Under the pieces are notes generated by a model that was not told where the DNA came from, searched no databases, and saw nothing but the letters and a program-made list of their open reading frames with translations. Below are positions 27,535 to 35,816 of a stretch of 64,000 nucleotides of DNA, one piece after another. How positions within the stretch are numbered: the stretch's first letter is position 1; every line of letters starts with the position of its first letter. Both the position numbers and the translations under genes were made by a program. The stretch comes from Flavobacterium sp. W4I14 (GTDB lineage Bacteria > Bacteroidota > Bacteroidia > Sphingobacteriales > Sphingobacteriaceae): NCBI GenBank assembly GCA_030817875.1, contig JAUSZU010000001.1, forward strand, positions 3,348,001-3,412,000, written 5' to 3'.

Positions 27535-28050
27535 TTAATAACGAATACCCACCTTCTTGCAAATGAAGTGCAATAACCAGATCGGACCTATTAACAAGAA
27601 CTTAACATCATCAAGGAATGAAGGTTTTTTCCCCTCAATTTTATGCCCAATAAACTGACCAATCCAGGCGACTACAAATATTGCTGCATAAATAGCATAG
27701 GCCGTTCCACTACCTAAGCCTACTGCCTGCTCAATTTTTACAATGATGTAACTCATTAAACCAACTACCCAAATCATCAAAAAAAACAATACTGGTGAAA
27801 GTGTGAAATAATAATACAAACTAAAGGCCAATAGAAAAGATGCCCAGTTAAAGAAACCGTTGTAGCTACCTAAAAAACCAATATGTGGAAAAGGAATCTG
27901 CCAGATCAACCCTAGTAAGCTGAATACAATTAACGGAACACAGATCCAGTGCACCAGTTTGTTTGTTGGGTTTTGGTGACTTTCGGCATACTTGTCAAAA
28001 AGCATATCTACTGGCCGCTTTGGTTCGATTGTTATGGTTTGCTTGCTCAT
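27535..28050 (-). CDS. Mpo1-like (DUF962) membrane protein
   Basis: The 171-residue product has four or five hydrophobic segments and the family signature (MLFDKYAESHQNPTNKLVHW; WIGQFIGHKIEGKKPSFLDD). Yeast Mpo1, the studied member, is an Fe(II) dioxygenase that shortens 2-hydroxy fatty acids, with conserved His residues matching those here (H29 and H38 region and the GQFIGH His). Activity in bacteria is presumed only. The ATG at 28048-28050 (MSKQTITIEP) fits the family; the frame runs 23 codons further upstream across a terminator. Confidence 0.82.
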   Translation of the reverse strand: MSKQTITIEPKRPVDMLFDKYAESHQNPTNKLVHWICVPLIVFSLLGLIWQIPFPHIGFLGSYNGFFNWASFLLAFSLYYYFTLSPVLFFLMIWVVGLMSYIIVKIEQAVGLGSGTAYAIYAAIFVVAWIGQFIGHKIEGKKPSFLDDVKFLLIGPIWLLHFICKKVGIRY

Positions 28051-28061
28051 TATGTAAAAAT

Positions 28062-28090
28062 AAAAAAAAGCGATGGAATATCCATCGCTT
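28062..28090 (-). terminator. Terminator after rny
   Basis: AAGCGATGGA (28068-28077) and TCCATCGCTT (28081-28090) form a perfect 10-base-pair stem. On the minus strand it is followed by eight U. It ends rny transcription just upstream of the DUF962 gene. Confidence 0.85.
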
Positions 28091-28112
28091 AATATTTTGT
28101 TTATTAAACCAC

Positions 28113-28181
28113 TCGTCATGCTGAATTCAGTTCAGCACCTTTTCTGTTATTAAGATCCTGAAACAAGTTCAGGATGACGAT
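28113..28181. repeat. Palindromic intergenic repeat (GTCATGCTGAA type)
   Basis: Outer ends GTCAT (28115) and ATGAC (28174-28178) are complementary, with inner hairpins around GCTGAATTCAGTTCAGC and GATCCTGAAACAAGTTCAGGATG. The same design occurs at 29971-30049 and 48222-48269. It sits between the rny stop codon and its terminator. Confidence 0.7.
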
Positions 28182-28186
28182 TTAAT

Positions 28187-29758
28187 CTATTTTGCAAATG
28201 CTACAGAACGGGTTTCTCTGATTACGGTAACCTTAATCTGTCCTGGATAAGTCATTTCGGTTTGAATACGGGTTGAAATATCAGCAGCTAAAAGTTCTGC
28301 CTGTGCATCAGTAATGCGTTCACTTTCTACAATCACACGTAATTCTCTACCTGCCTGAATTGCAAAGGTTTTTTCAACACCTGGATAAGATAAAGCCAGT
28401 TCTTCTAAATCTTTAAGGCGTTTGATATAACTTTCTACCACCTCACGACGTGCACCCGGACGCGCACCGGAGATTGCATCACAAGCCTGTACAATTGGAG
28501 AGATCATCGAAGTCATCTCAATTTCATCATGGTGGGCACCAATAGCATTACAGATTTCAGGATGCTCTTTATATTTCTCGGCCAATTGCATGCCTAAAAT
28601 TGCGTGTGGCAATTCAGGGTTATCATCAGGCACTTTACCTATATCGTGTAATAAACCTGCACGTTTAGCCATTTTAGCATTTAAGCCTAATTCGGCAGCC
28701 ATAGTCGCACAGAAGTTAGCTACCTCACGAGAGTGATGTAACAAGTTTTGTCCGTAAGATGAGCGGTAACGCATACGGCCAACCATACGGATTAACTCCG
28801 GGTGTAAACCATGGATACCTAAATCGATTACTGTACGCTCACCAATCTCTACAATCTCGTCTTCGATCTGTTTTTTGGTTTTCGCTACAATTTCCTCAAT
28901 ACGAGCCGGGTGTATACGACCATCTGTTACCAAACGGTGTAAAGCCAAACGGGCAATTTCTCTTCTTACTGGATCGAAACCTGATAAAATAATTGCTTCT
29001 GGTGTATCATCCACGATAATCTCAATACCGGTAGCAGCTTCTAAAGCACGGATGTTTCTACCCTCTCTACCAATAACACGACCTTTAATCTCATCGCTTT
29101 CGATATGAAAAATAGAAACCGAATTTTCAATTGCAGCTTCGGTAGCAGTACGCTGAATGGTTTGGATGACTACTTTTTTAGCTTCTTTGCTCGCCGTTAA
29201 CTTCGCCTCATCAACAATATCCTTCACCTGCATCATTGCCTGTGTACGGGCTTCTTGTTTCAGATTTTCTACCAATTGCTCTTTAGCTTCTTCGGCAGAC
29301 AGACCAGCAATGGTTTCCAATTGTTTTAGGTGTTGGTTTTTAAGCACTTCTACCTCTTCTTGCTTTTTAATCGCGATTTCGGTTTGCTTTTCTAAAACGC
29401 TTTTTTGCTTATCGAGTTCCTGTTCTTTTTTATTAAAATTTTCCATGCGCTGGTTTACCGATTGCTCTTTCTGCTTCATGGTATTTTCGCGTTGGTTAAT
29501 GTTATTGTTTTTGGCATTCACTTCTTGCTCATGCTCCGCTTTCATTTGCAAGAACTTTTCTTTTGCTTCTAAAAGTTTATTCTTTTTTAAGATCTCTGCA
29601 TTGTTTTCTGCATCTTTTAAAATCTTTTTCACTTTGTTCTGTGCGGCAACTTCCTGCTGTTTAAGCAAGTTCCGCAGTAGGAATCTTCCTACCACCACTC
29701 CGATAGCAATACCCGCTATTACGGCAAATACGTATCCTAATATTTCAACTATTTCCAT
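28187..29758 (-). CDS. rny: Ribonuclease Y
   Basis: RNase Y is a membrane-anchored endonuclease that starts mRNA decay. The 523-residue product shows an N-terminal membrane helix ([20 protein letters not shown]), a long coiled coil to about residue 200, a KH domain ([20 protein letters not shown]) and an HD domain with the metal-binding HD in [12 protein letters not shown] and [13 protein letters not shown] at 29756-29758. It is transcribed away from zapA and the probable 6S RNA, the usual Bacteroidetes order. Confidence 0.96.
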   Translation of the reverse strand: MEIVEILGYVFAVIAGIAIGVVVGRFLLRNLLKQQEVAAQNKVKKILKDAENNAEILKKNKLLEAKEKFLQMKAEHEQEVNAKNNNINQRENTMKQKEQSVNQRMENFNKKEQELDKQKSVLEKQTEIAIKKQEEVEVLKNQHLKQLETIAGLSAEEAKEQLVENLKQEARTQAMMQVKDIVDEAKLTASKEAKKVVIQTIQRTATEAAIENSVSIFHIESDEIKGRVIGREGRNIRALEAATGIEIIVDDTPEAIILSGFDPVRREIARLALHRLVTDGRIHPARIEEIVAKTKKQIEDEIVEIGERTVIDLGIHGLHPELIRMVGRMRYRSSYGQNLLHHSREVANFCATMAAELGLNAKMAKRAGLLHDIGKVPDDNPELPHAILGMQLAEKYKEHPEICNAIGAHHDEIEMTSMISPIVQACDAISGARPGARREVVESYIKRLKDLEELALSYPGVEKTFAIQAGRELRVIVESERITDAQAELLAADISTRIQTEMTYPGQIKVTVIRETRSVAFAK

Positions 29759-29772
29759 TTTGTTTTTTAAGT

Positions 29773-29948
29773 AAAAAAAAACCGCAACTAATTTTTAAAG
29801 TCTCATACATTTTAAACCTCAACTAAGCATAATTAGGGTTTAAGCCATTTTCAGGTGCCATAGCAGATGAAATACGCCCTCTTAACCCTATAGATATTGA
29901 AGTGTTAAGTTTTATAAAATTTGAAACTCAAAAACTAGCCGCGGCTAT
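29773..29948 (-). ncRNA. ssrS: Probable 6S RNA
   Basis: The minus-strand segment between zapA and rny folds into one long rod. Its outer 18-base helix pairs 29944-29927 with 29782-29799: 13 pairs are Watson-Crick and all five departures are G-U. An apical part closes around GGGTTAAG ... CTTAAACCC, a U-run (29781-29773) follows the 3' strand, and there is no reading frame. Length of about 175 nt, rod shape and position beside zapA fit 6S RNA, which imitates an open promoter and sequesters RNA polymerase in stationary phase. Identification rests on structure and location, not on a search. Confidence 0.65.
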
Positions 29949-29970
29949 GTTTTTATGCTAATATTAGCGC

Positions 29971-30049
29971 CGTCATCCTAATCCGATAACTATCAGAATT
30001 ATTTTAGGATCTTATTAAACAGGCTCTGAAACAAGTTCAGAGTGACGAA
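29971..30049. repeat. Palindromic intergenic repeat (GTCATCCTAA type)
   Basis: Begins CGTCATCCTAATCCGATA and ends GTTCAGAGTGACGA, with an inner CTCTGAAACAAGTTCAGAG stem. It is the same architecture as the copy at 28113-28181 and lies between zapA and the 6S RNA. Confidence 0.65.
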
Positions 30050-30067
30050 TCGCTGAAAGAACGAACC

Positions 30068-30358
30068 TTATTTTGAAAAGAAATTACTGAGTAAAACATC
30101 CAATTCTTCAACCTTATCGGCAACAGCAGTATCCTGGCTTTGTACTTTATTTTCTGTTCTCAATACGGCTGTTGCATAGTGTAACACTGCCATAGAAAGA
30201 AGATCCTGCTTATCTCTAACCGCATAATTATCCTGATAATCTTTTATGCGTTCATTGATCATTTTTGCTGCCCGTCTCACAATTTCTTCCTCTTCCATAT
30301 TCACCTTTAATGGATAAATACGGTCGGAAATGGTTATTTTAATCGAGATTTCTCCCAT
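30068..30358 (-). CDS. zapA: Cell division protein ZapA
   Basis: ZapA binds and bundles FtsZ protofilaments at the division ring. The 96-residue product has the N-terminal beta domain (GEISIKITISDRIYPLKVNM), EEEEIVRRAAKMINERIKDY and a C-terminal coiled coil, with LLSMAVLHYATAVLRTENKV typical of the Bacteroidetes type. It follows a small coiled-coil gene and pheT in a co-directional run. Confidence 0.92.
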   Translation of the reverse strand: MGEISIKITISDRIYPLKVNMEEEEIVRRAAKMINERIKDYQDNYAVRDKQDLLSMAVLHYATAVLRTENKVQSQDTAVADKVEELDVLLSNFFSK

Positions 30359-30391
30359 TTGTTTAGCTTAGTTTCTGATTTCTCTGCATCA

Positions 30392-30682
30392 TTATTTTTT
30401 TAATAATGCAATACTTTTATCAATCTCCCGCACAAAATCGTTAATTTTTTGTTTAATATCAAGCGACTTCTCACTTGTTCCCTCTATACTTTTAGCCAAT
30501 TTTGTAACCCTTAATTTTTCATCAAGTTCTACATTTTTGCCTTTCGCTGTATCGAGTGCTACTTTTAACGATTGATTTTCAAGCTTTAATAAATCATTTT
30601 CTTCCTGTAGCGCATTACATAGCTCCAATACCTGAGCCGTTTTTTGTAATACCTTATCTAATTGATCTGCAACAGAAGTCAT
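30392..30682 (-). CDS. Small coiled-coil protein upstream of zapA
   Basis: The 96-residue product is predicted coiled coil through much of its length (VLELCNALQEENDLLKLENQ; VALDTAKGKNVELDEKLRVT) with no other domain. Its place between pheT and zapA is conserved in many Bacteroidetes, and together with its ZapB-like build suggests a division-ring role; this is inference from position and shape only. It starts 31 bases after the pheT stop codon. Confidence 0.72.
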   Translation of the reverse strand: MTSVADQLDKVLQKTAQVLELCNALQEENDLLKLENQSLKVALDTAKGKNVELDEKLRVTKLAKSIEGTSEKSLDIKQKINDFVREIDKSIALLKK

Positions 30683-30713
30683 GAATTTATTTCTAAAAAT
30701 ACGAAATTATATT

Positions 30714-33113
30714 TTATTTCCTAATTTCTGCACCAGCTTGTGCGGTTAAATTCGCGATTAATTTCTGCATCGTGTTTTCAATCTGCTTATCGGTTAAGGT
30801 TTGTTCCTCATCCTGCAAAATGAAGTTCAAGGCGTACGATTTTTTGCCTTCAGGTAATTTATCACCTACATATACATCGAACACACCAACCTCTTTGATC
30901 AGCTTTTTATCAGTTTTGAAAGCAATACCTTTTAAAGTATCGAAAGTTACCGCCTGATCGATCAATAAAGATAAATCTCTACGCACTTGTGGATACTTAG
31001 AAACCTCTTTGTTAACGATCTTATTTTTCCTTACAATATCCAACAAGGCAGCCCAATCAAAATCGGCATAAAAAACCTCCGCACTTACATCAGCTACTTT
31101 CCGGTCGGCTTTTGAAACGGCACCAAAACTTACCAGGGTCTTATCCCCACGGAAATATTTAATCCCGTAAGCAAAGTTTTCATCGTTTAAGGTATCGGTT
31201 TGATAGCTTGCAATACCCAAACGGCTTATAATGGCATCAACTGCCGATTTTAAGTTATAAAAGCTAGCCGATTTAGCATTGTGGTTCCATTGCTCGCTCT
31301 GTTTGGCACCCGAGATCAACAATAATAACCTTGAGCGCTCTACATACTGCTCATTAATTAAATGATAGGTTTTACCGAATTCATAAAACTTGACATCAGC
31401 ATTTTTACGGTTCTGGTTGTAAGCCACACTTTCTAATGCCGGCATCAATAAATGCTGGCGCATTACATTTAAATCGCTGCTTAATGGATTTAAAATAAAT
31501 ACAGCTTCGTCTAAATTTTTCGAATAAGCCGATTTAGTTAACGAGTTGCACATAATTTCTGCATAACCGTTTGAGGTAAGCATATCTGCAATTACGTTGT
31601 GTGTATTTTCTTTCTCAGGTTTGATGCTGTAAGAAAGCGATGCATTTACCTTTGAAGGGATTTCGATATTGTTATAACCGTAAATACGCAATACTTCTTC
31701 TGTAATATCACATTCGCGGGTCACATCAACTTTAAACGATGGTACTCTTAAAGCCAAAGTATCTTCAGAAGTATTGGTTGCCGCAATACCTAAAGCAGTA
31801 ATAATGTGTTTAATTTCGGCCGAAGGGATATTTGCACCAATTAGTTTATTGATGTTGGTATAACTTACTTCAAACTCAAAAGGCTTGATATGACTTGGAT
31901 AAATATCGGATACTGATGAAGAAATTTCCCCGCCAGCCAATTCTTTAATTAATAATGCTGCATATTTTAAAGCCGTAACCGTAATCTCCGGATCGGTACC
32001 ACGCTCGTAACGGAAAGAGGCATCGGTTTTTAAGCCATGTCTTTTTGAAGTTTTACGTACAGAAACCGAATTAAAATAAGCACTTTCCAAGAAAATATTT
32101 TTGGTAGTAGCATCAACTCCAGAAGATTTTCCACCGAAAACACCTGCAATACACATTGGTGTTTCGGTATTGCAGATCATTAAATCATCTGCGCTGAGTT
32201 TACGTTCTATGTCATCAAGGGTTACAAAAGGCGTTCCTTCAGCAACTTTTTTCACGATTACTTTTCCGCCTGTAATTTTATCGGCATCGAAAGCATGTAA
32301 CGGTTGACCCAAACCATGAAGCACATAATTGGTAATATCAACCACATTATTGATGGGACGTAAACCAATTACCTTTAATTTATCTTTTAACCACTCTGGC
32401 GATTCTTTTACGGTAACACCAGAAAGTGTTAGGCTGCTATAACGCGGACAAGCGGCTAAATCTTCTACTTCTACCGGAATTACCAGATTTTCGCTATCTG
32501 TTTTAAAAGCTGAAAGATCAGGCATTTCATATTCGCTTCTGAAATAAGCGGCCAAATCTCTCGCCACACCTAAATGCGAAGCTGCATCAGCACGGTTTGG
32601 TGTTAATCCGATTTCGAAAACAAAATCGTCATCCATTTTGAAATGGTCTTTTGCACGGATTCCAATTTCGGTATCATCGGCAAGGATCATAATGCCATCA
32701 TGCGATTTACCTAAACCAATTTCATCTTCGGCACAGATCATTCCCTGCGAAATTTCGCCCCTTATTTTTGATTCTTTTATTTTAAAAGGCTCGCCCTCTA
32801 ATGGGTATACCGTTGTGCCTACAGTAGCTACTACCACTTTTTGGCCAGCGCCTACATTTGGAGCACCACAAACAATCTGAAGGTTTTCTTTACCACCCAC
32901 GTTTACCGTAGTAATGCGCAAACGATCGGCATTGGGATGCTGAACACAGGTTAATACTTCGCCGATAACCAAGCCCTCTAAGCCGCCCACAACAGGCTGC
33001 ACTTTTTCTACACTTTCTACCTCTAAACCAACATTGGTAAGAATTAACGAAAGTTCTTGAGGTGTTTTATCGATCTGTACGAATTGTTTTAACCAGTTAT
33101 ATGATATTTTCAT
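30714..33113 (-). CDS. pheT: Phenylalanine-tRNA ligase beta subunit
   Basis: The beta chain of the PheRS heterotetramer charges tRNA-Phe with the alpha chain (pheS is not in this window). The 799-residue product has an N-terminal tRNA-binding (EMAP-like) domain (VIGEVLTCVQHPNADRLRIT), the B3/B4 editing region (CPRYSSLTLSGVTVKESPEW), B5 and the catalytic-like core, and a C-terminal ferredoxin-fold anticodon-binding domain (KYPQVRRDLSLLIDQAVTFD). Length is typical of the family. Confidence 0.97.
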   Translation of the reverse strand: MKISYNWLKQFVQIDKTPQELSLILTNVGLEVESVEKVQPVVGGLEGLVIGEVLTCVQHPNADRLRITTVNVGGKENLQIVCGAPNVGAGQKVVVATVGTTVYPLEGEPFKIKESKIRGEISQGMICAEDEIGLGKSHDGIMILADDTEIGIRAKDHFKMDDDFVFEIGLTPNRADAASHLGVARDLAAYFRSEYEMPDLSAFKTDSENLVIPVEVEDLAACPRYSSLTLSGVTVKESPEWLKDKLKVIGLRPINNVVDITNYVLHGLGQPLHAFDADKITGGKVIVKKVAEGTPFVTLDDIERKLSADDLMICNTETPMCIAGVFGGKSSGVDATTKNIFLESAYFNSVSVRKTSKRHGLKTDASFRYERGTDPEITVTALKYAALLIKELAGGEISSSVSDIYPSHIKPFEFEVSYTNINKLIGANIPSAEIKHIITALGIAATNTSEDTLALRVPSFKVDVTRECDITEEVLRIYGYNNIEIPSKVNASLSYSIKPEKENTHNVIADMLTSNGYAEIMCNSLTKSAYSKNLDEAVFILNPLSSDLNVMRQHLLMPALESVAYNQNRKNADVKFYEFGKTYHLINEQYVERSRLLLLISGAKQSEQWNHNAKSASFYNLKSAVDAIISRLGIASYQTDTLNDENFAYGIKYFRGDKTLVSFGAVSKADRKVADVSAEVFYADFDWAALLDIVRKNKIVNKEVSKYPQVRRDLSLLIDQAVTFDTLKGIAFKTDKKLIKEVGVFDVYVGDKLPEGKKSYALNFILQDEEQTLTDKQIENTMQKLIANLTAQAGAEIRK

Positions 33114-33183
33114 TTTGGAGTATCAGGTAGTGAGTATCAGGTATCAAGACAAATCTCGACTGATACTCTATTTCTATAAAACG

Positions 33184-33191
33184 CAAAGATA
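33184..33191 (-). promoter_or_regulatory. -7 box for pheT
   Basis: TATCTTTG on the minus strand matches TAnnTTTG exactly, about 70 bases ahead of the pheT ATG. A -33 element at the usual spacing is not obvious. Confidence 0.5.
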
Positions 33192-33247
33192 TTATTTAAA
33201 GGTCAAAGGAGAAAGTTAAACCCGCAATCTTGACACAATAAAAATGA

Positions 33248-33442
33248 CTAATGGCCAATATTTAAATTAGATAGAATTACTGCGCATGCTCCTGCTCCTA
33301 TTACCAACATGATAACAGATGCAATAACCAGTTTAAGACCTGGCTTAACGGGTTGATTTTTCGCAGCTTTTACGATGATCTGAATGATGCCAACTACGAA
33401 TAACAGTACGACAATTACCCAATATACTATAAAAATTTCCAT
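33248..33442 (-). CDS. 64-residue two-helix membrane protein, copy 2
   Basis: The product (MEIFIVYWVIVVLLFVVGII ... NQPVKPGLKLVIASVIMLVI) has two transmembrane helices joined by a short basic loop. It is a close paralog of the gene immediately upstream, 16 bases away; both are 64 residues and share VVGIIQII and PVKPGLKL. I take the ATG at 33440-33442, not the earlier in-frame start inside the other copy. It is the last gene of the EEP-Lgt-like-radical SAM operon. Function unknown. Confidence 0.75.
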   Translation of the reverse strand: MEIFIVYWVIVVLLFVVGIIQIIVKAAKNQPVKPGLKLVIASVIMLVIGAGACAVILSNLNIGH

Positions 33443-33458
33443 GAACTTAAGTTTGAGA

Positions 33459-33653
33459 TTAACTGTTGGCCAGCAATACTGCACAAGCACCAAAACCGAT
33501 TACCACCATGATTACCGAAATGATAAGCAGTTTTAACCCGGGTTTTACAGGTTCGTTTCTTGATGACTTAATAATAATCTGAATAATCCCCACCACAAAG
33601 AGTACAACAGCGGTAAGACAATAAACAATTAACAATACGAATAAGCCTTCCAT
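33459..33653 (-). CDS. 64-residue two-helix membrane protein, copy 1
   Basis: The product (MEGLFVLLIVYCLTAVVLFV ... NEPVKPGLKLLIISVIMVVI) has two membrane helices and a basic loop, and aligns end to end with the copy downstream. Its start lies one base from the radical SAM stop codon, so translation is probably coupled. The tight linkage hints that the pair serves the same membrane process as the Lgt-like and radical SAM enzymes. Confidence 0.75.
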   Translation of the reverse strand: MEGLFVLLIVYCLTAVVLFVVGIIQIIIKSSRNEPVKPGLKLLIISVIMVVIGFGACAVLLANS

Positions 33654-33654
33654 G

Positions 33655-35049
33655 TTAGTTCATATTTAGTTTTTCCCTGATCAGATCTATTTTGTTGTCG
33701 CGGTAAAAAATATTCATGGTTTCGAAGGGTACCATTTTATATTTATCGCTCACAATGTGCACACATGATTTTTTAACAGCGCGTACATCAAAATCCAGCG
33801 GGTCCATAAAATTCATGATGATAATCCGAAATAAATTATCGTAACTTAAATTATCTGATTTTACCCTTGGCAGGCAACACATCAATTCGCCAAAGGTATC
33901 TTCGGCACAATCTACCGAAACACCCGTACTAAACAAATTCAGCATGTGTTCTTTCAATTTTTCATCGTGTTCGAAAACAATGGTATTTTTTGAATTGTTG
34001 AGTAAATCTTCCGGATTGATCAGATGTGTCATCGGGATTACCTCATCGCCGATTTTTAATGCATAAGCCATACACAATGCATCGGGGTTGCATGGCACAG
34101 GGATTAAATCCTGTGGGGTAAAAACAGGGTATTGCTCATAAATTTTTCTGCGCACCTCAGTTAGGGTTATTCTTCCCTGTTGATCATTATAATCATCATT
34201 TCTTCCGGCAACCTGGGTAGGCTGGAAGGTAACGCCGCGAACACATTTCTGCTTAAGTGCATAATCTAAAATATCGCCAATTTCATGATCGTTAAGGCCA
34301 TTCTGCAAAGTAACCACCAAAGTAGTAGATACATTAAACTGGTTGAGGTGATCGATGGCTTTTCTTCTTACTTCAGTAAGGTCTTCTCCCCTTAGCTTGG
34401 TTAGTACTTCGGCGCTGAAACTATCAAACTGCAGGTAAATTTCGAAATCGGGCATATAGCTAGCTAATTTTTCTACAAAGCCAATATCTTTTGCAATCCT
34501 GATCCCATTCGTGTTCACCATTAAATGTTTAATGGGTTTTGTTTTGGCAAGGTCTAAAATCTTAAAAAAATCGGGATGTACGGTTGGTTCTCCACCCGAA
34601 AGTTGAACCACATCGGGTTCACCTTCGTTTGCCACAACAACATCCATCATACGTTCTATTTCTTCCAGCGTACGGTGCCTGCCATAACTTGGAGACGACA
34701 TGGCATAACAGGTTGGACAGGCTAGGTTGCAACGATCGGTAACCTCTATTACGGTTAAACACGAATGTTGTTCATGATCGGTACATAAGCCACAATCATA
34801 AGGGCAACCGTAGTGCACTTTAGTATTAAACTTAAGCGGCATTTCTGATTGTTTATTGTAATTCCTGATCTGCTTGTAATATTCTACATCATCGGCAATC
34901 ATTACTTTGCTATCACCATGCGTTCTGCAATTTTTTAGCATAAATACCTTGGCATCCTGAAAAACAATTTTCGCATCGCAAAGCTGTAAACATTCGGGGC
35001 AAAGACTTTTGGTATAATCGTAGTATATATAATCTCTGGTATTGGCCAT
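33655..35049 (-). CDS. Radical SAM enzyme of the MJ0619/Tes-like family
   Basis: The 464-residue product has the radical SAM Cx3Cx2C cluster motif (C107, C111, C114 in RCNLACPTC), SGGEPTVHPDF and the LQFDSF and GVTFQPTQVAGR blocks. Ahead of it lie two extra cysteine sets (C17, C20, C24, C41, and C82, C86, C89, C97 in GCPYDCGLC). This layout matches the family that includes archaeal MJ0619 and tetraether synthase Tes, which uses radicals to build C-C or C-C1 bonds, the latter joining lipid tails. Here it is five bases behind an Lgt-like gene, so a lipid substrate is plausible but inferred. Confidence 0.8.
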   Translation of the reverse strand: MANTRDYIYYDYTKSLCPECLQLCDAKIVFQDAKVFMLKNCRTHGDSKVMIADDVEYYKQIRNYNKQSEMPLKFNTKVHYGCPYDCGLCTDHEQHSCLTVIEVTDRCNLACPTCYAMSSPSYGRHRTLEEIERMMDVVVANEGEPDVVQLSGGEPTVHPDFFKILDLAKTKPIKHLMVNTNGIRIAKDIGFVEKLASYMPDFEIYLQFDSFSAEVLTKLRGEDLTEVRRKAIDHLNQFNVSTTLVVTLQNGLNDHEIGDILDYALKQKCVRGVTFQPTQVAGRNDDYNDQQGRITLTEVRRKIYEQYPVFTPQDLIPVPCNPDALCMAYALKIGDEVIPMTHLINPEDLLNNSKNTIVFEHDEKLKEHMLNLFSTGVSVDCAEDTFGELMCCLPRVKSDNLSYDNLFRIIIMNFMDPLDFDVRAVKKSCVHIVSDKYKMVPFETMNIFYRDNKIDLIREKLNMN

Positions 35050-35054
35050 AATGT

Positions 35055-35813
35055 TTACTGTTTATGTAAAATCTGTTTCGAAATTCTGATGATGAATTTA
35101 TAATAATAAATAAAAATAAACAATGCAGACCAATGAATGCTGCTTAAATTTAAAAATAATGAATGGTAAGGTTTTATAAATTCTACCCAAAAACGGAACA
35201 GAAAATACAATACCATAAGCAATTTAAAACGGTCTCCATTGATCAATGTCTTATTTTTCAAGCCATTGAACAAAAAAATCAAAAGTATGAGGTAAACCAT
35301 TTCGTAGAGCATGATGGGATGCCGCAATATGCCATCGCCCAAATCCATACCCGTAAAAAAATGGCTAGGGATGCCATAGGTTGGCTCGTCGGTCCCCATA
35401 GAAAAGCAACCGATACGGCCAATAATAAGGGCAACCAAAATCGGGATAACGTAAACATCTCCTGAGGCGACATTTACACCTATTATCTTTTTTATCAATT
35501 CAACACCGAACAAACCGCCAAGCAAACCGCCAACAATGGTCTTACTTTGATAAAGAACTGAAAAACTAAGGTGGTGGAGTACTTCAGGCGTTTCGAGCAC
35601 AGCAATTACACGCGAGCCAATTAATGCCCCAAGCATAGCGCCCAACATAATCCATAGCCTGTTTTCATCAGATATCGGGTCTTTAATTCCTTTTTTATAG
35701 AAATAATATAACCTAACACCAATTATAAATGCCAATGTTTCGAAAATATAGTGATAATGGTATCTGTCACCAAAAAGCTCGAATTGAAAGGGAAACAGCG
35801 ATTTTAACAGCAT
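35055..35813 (-). CDS. Lgt-like integral membrane transferase
   Basis: The 252-residue, multi-helix product resembles prolipoprotein diacylglyceryl transferase: KTIVGGLLGGLFG (residues 91-103), GRIGCFSMG (R133) and HPIMLYEMVYL, then YFLFRFWVEF near the C-terminus, keeping the Tyr-x3-Arg pair. The usual His before GG is V94 and the Asn after GRIG is Cys136, so it is probably not the housekeeping Lgt but a paralog acting on another acceptor. It lies between a secreted EEP enzyme (3 bases) and a radical SAM enzyme (5 bases). Confidence 0.75.
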   Translation of the reverse strand: MLLKSLFPFQFELFGDRYHYHYIFETLAFIIGVRLYYFYKKGIKDPISDENRLWIMLGAMLGALIGSRVIAVLETPEVLHHLSFSVLYQSKTIVGGLLGGLFGVELIKKIIGVNVASGDVYVIPILVALIIGRIGCFSMGTDEPTYGIPSHFFTGMDLGDGILRHPIMLYEMVYLILLIFLFNGLKNKTLINGDRFKLLMVLYFLFRFWVEFIKPYHSLFLNLSSIHWSALFIFIYYYKFIIRISKQILHKQ

Positions 35814-35816
35814 TTA

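Noticed and set aside
29157..29774. 205-codon open frame antisense to rny
   Set aside because: Phe/Cys/Ser-rich product mirrors the Lys/Glu-rich coiled coil of RNase Y on the other strand.
35055..35813. Housekeeping prolipoprotein diacylglyceryl transferase
   Set aside because: The usual His and Asn positions are changed and the context is unusual, so a paralog is more likely; the rest of the genome is not visible to settle it.
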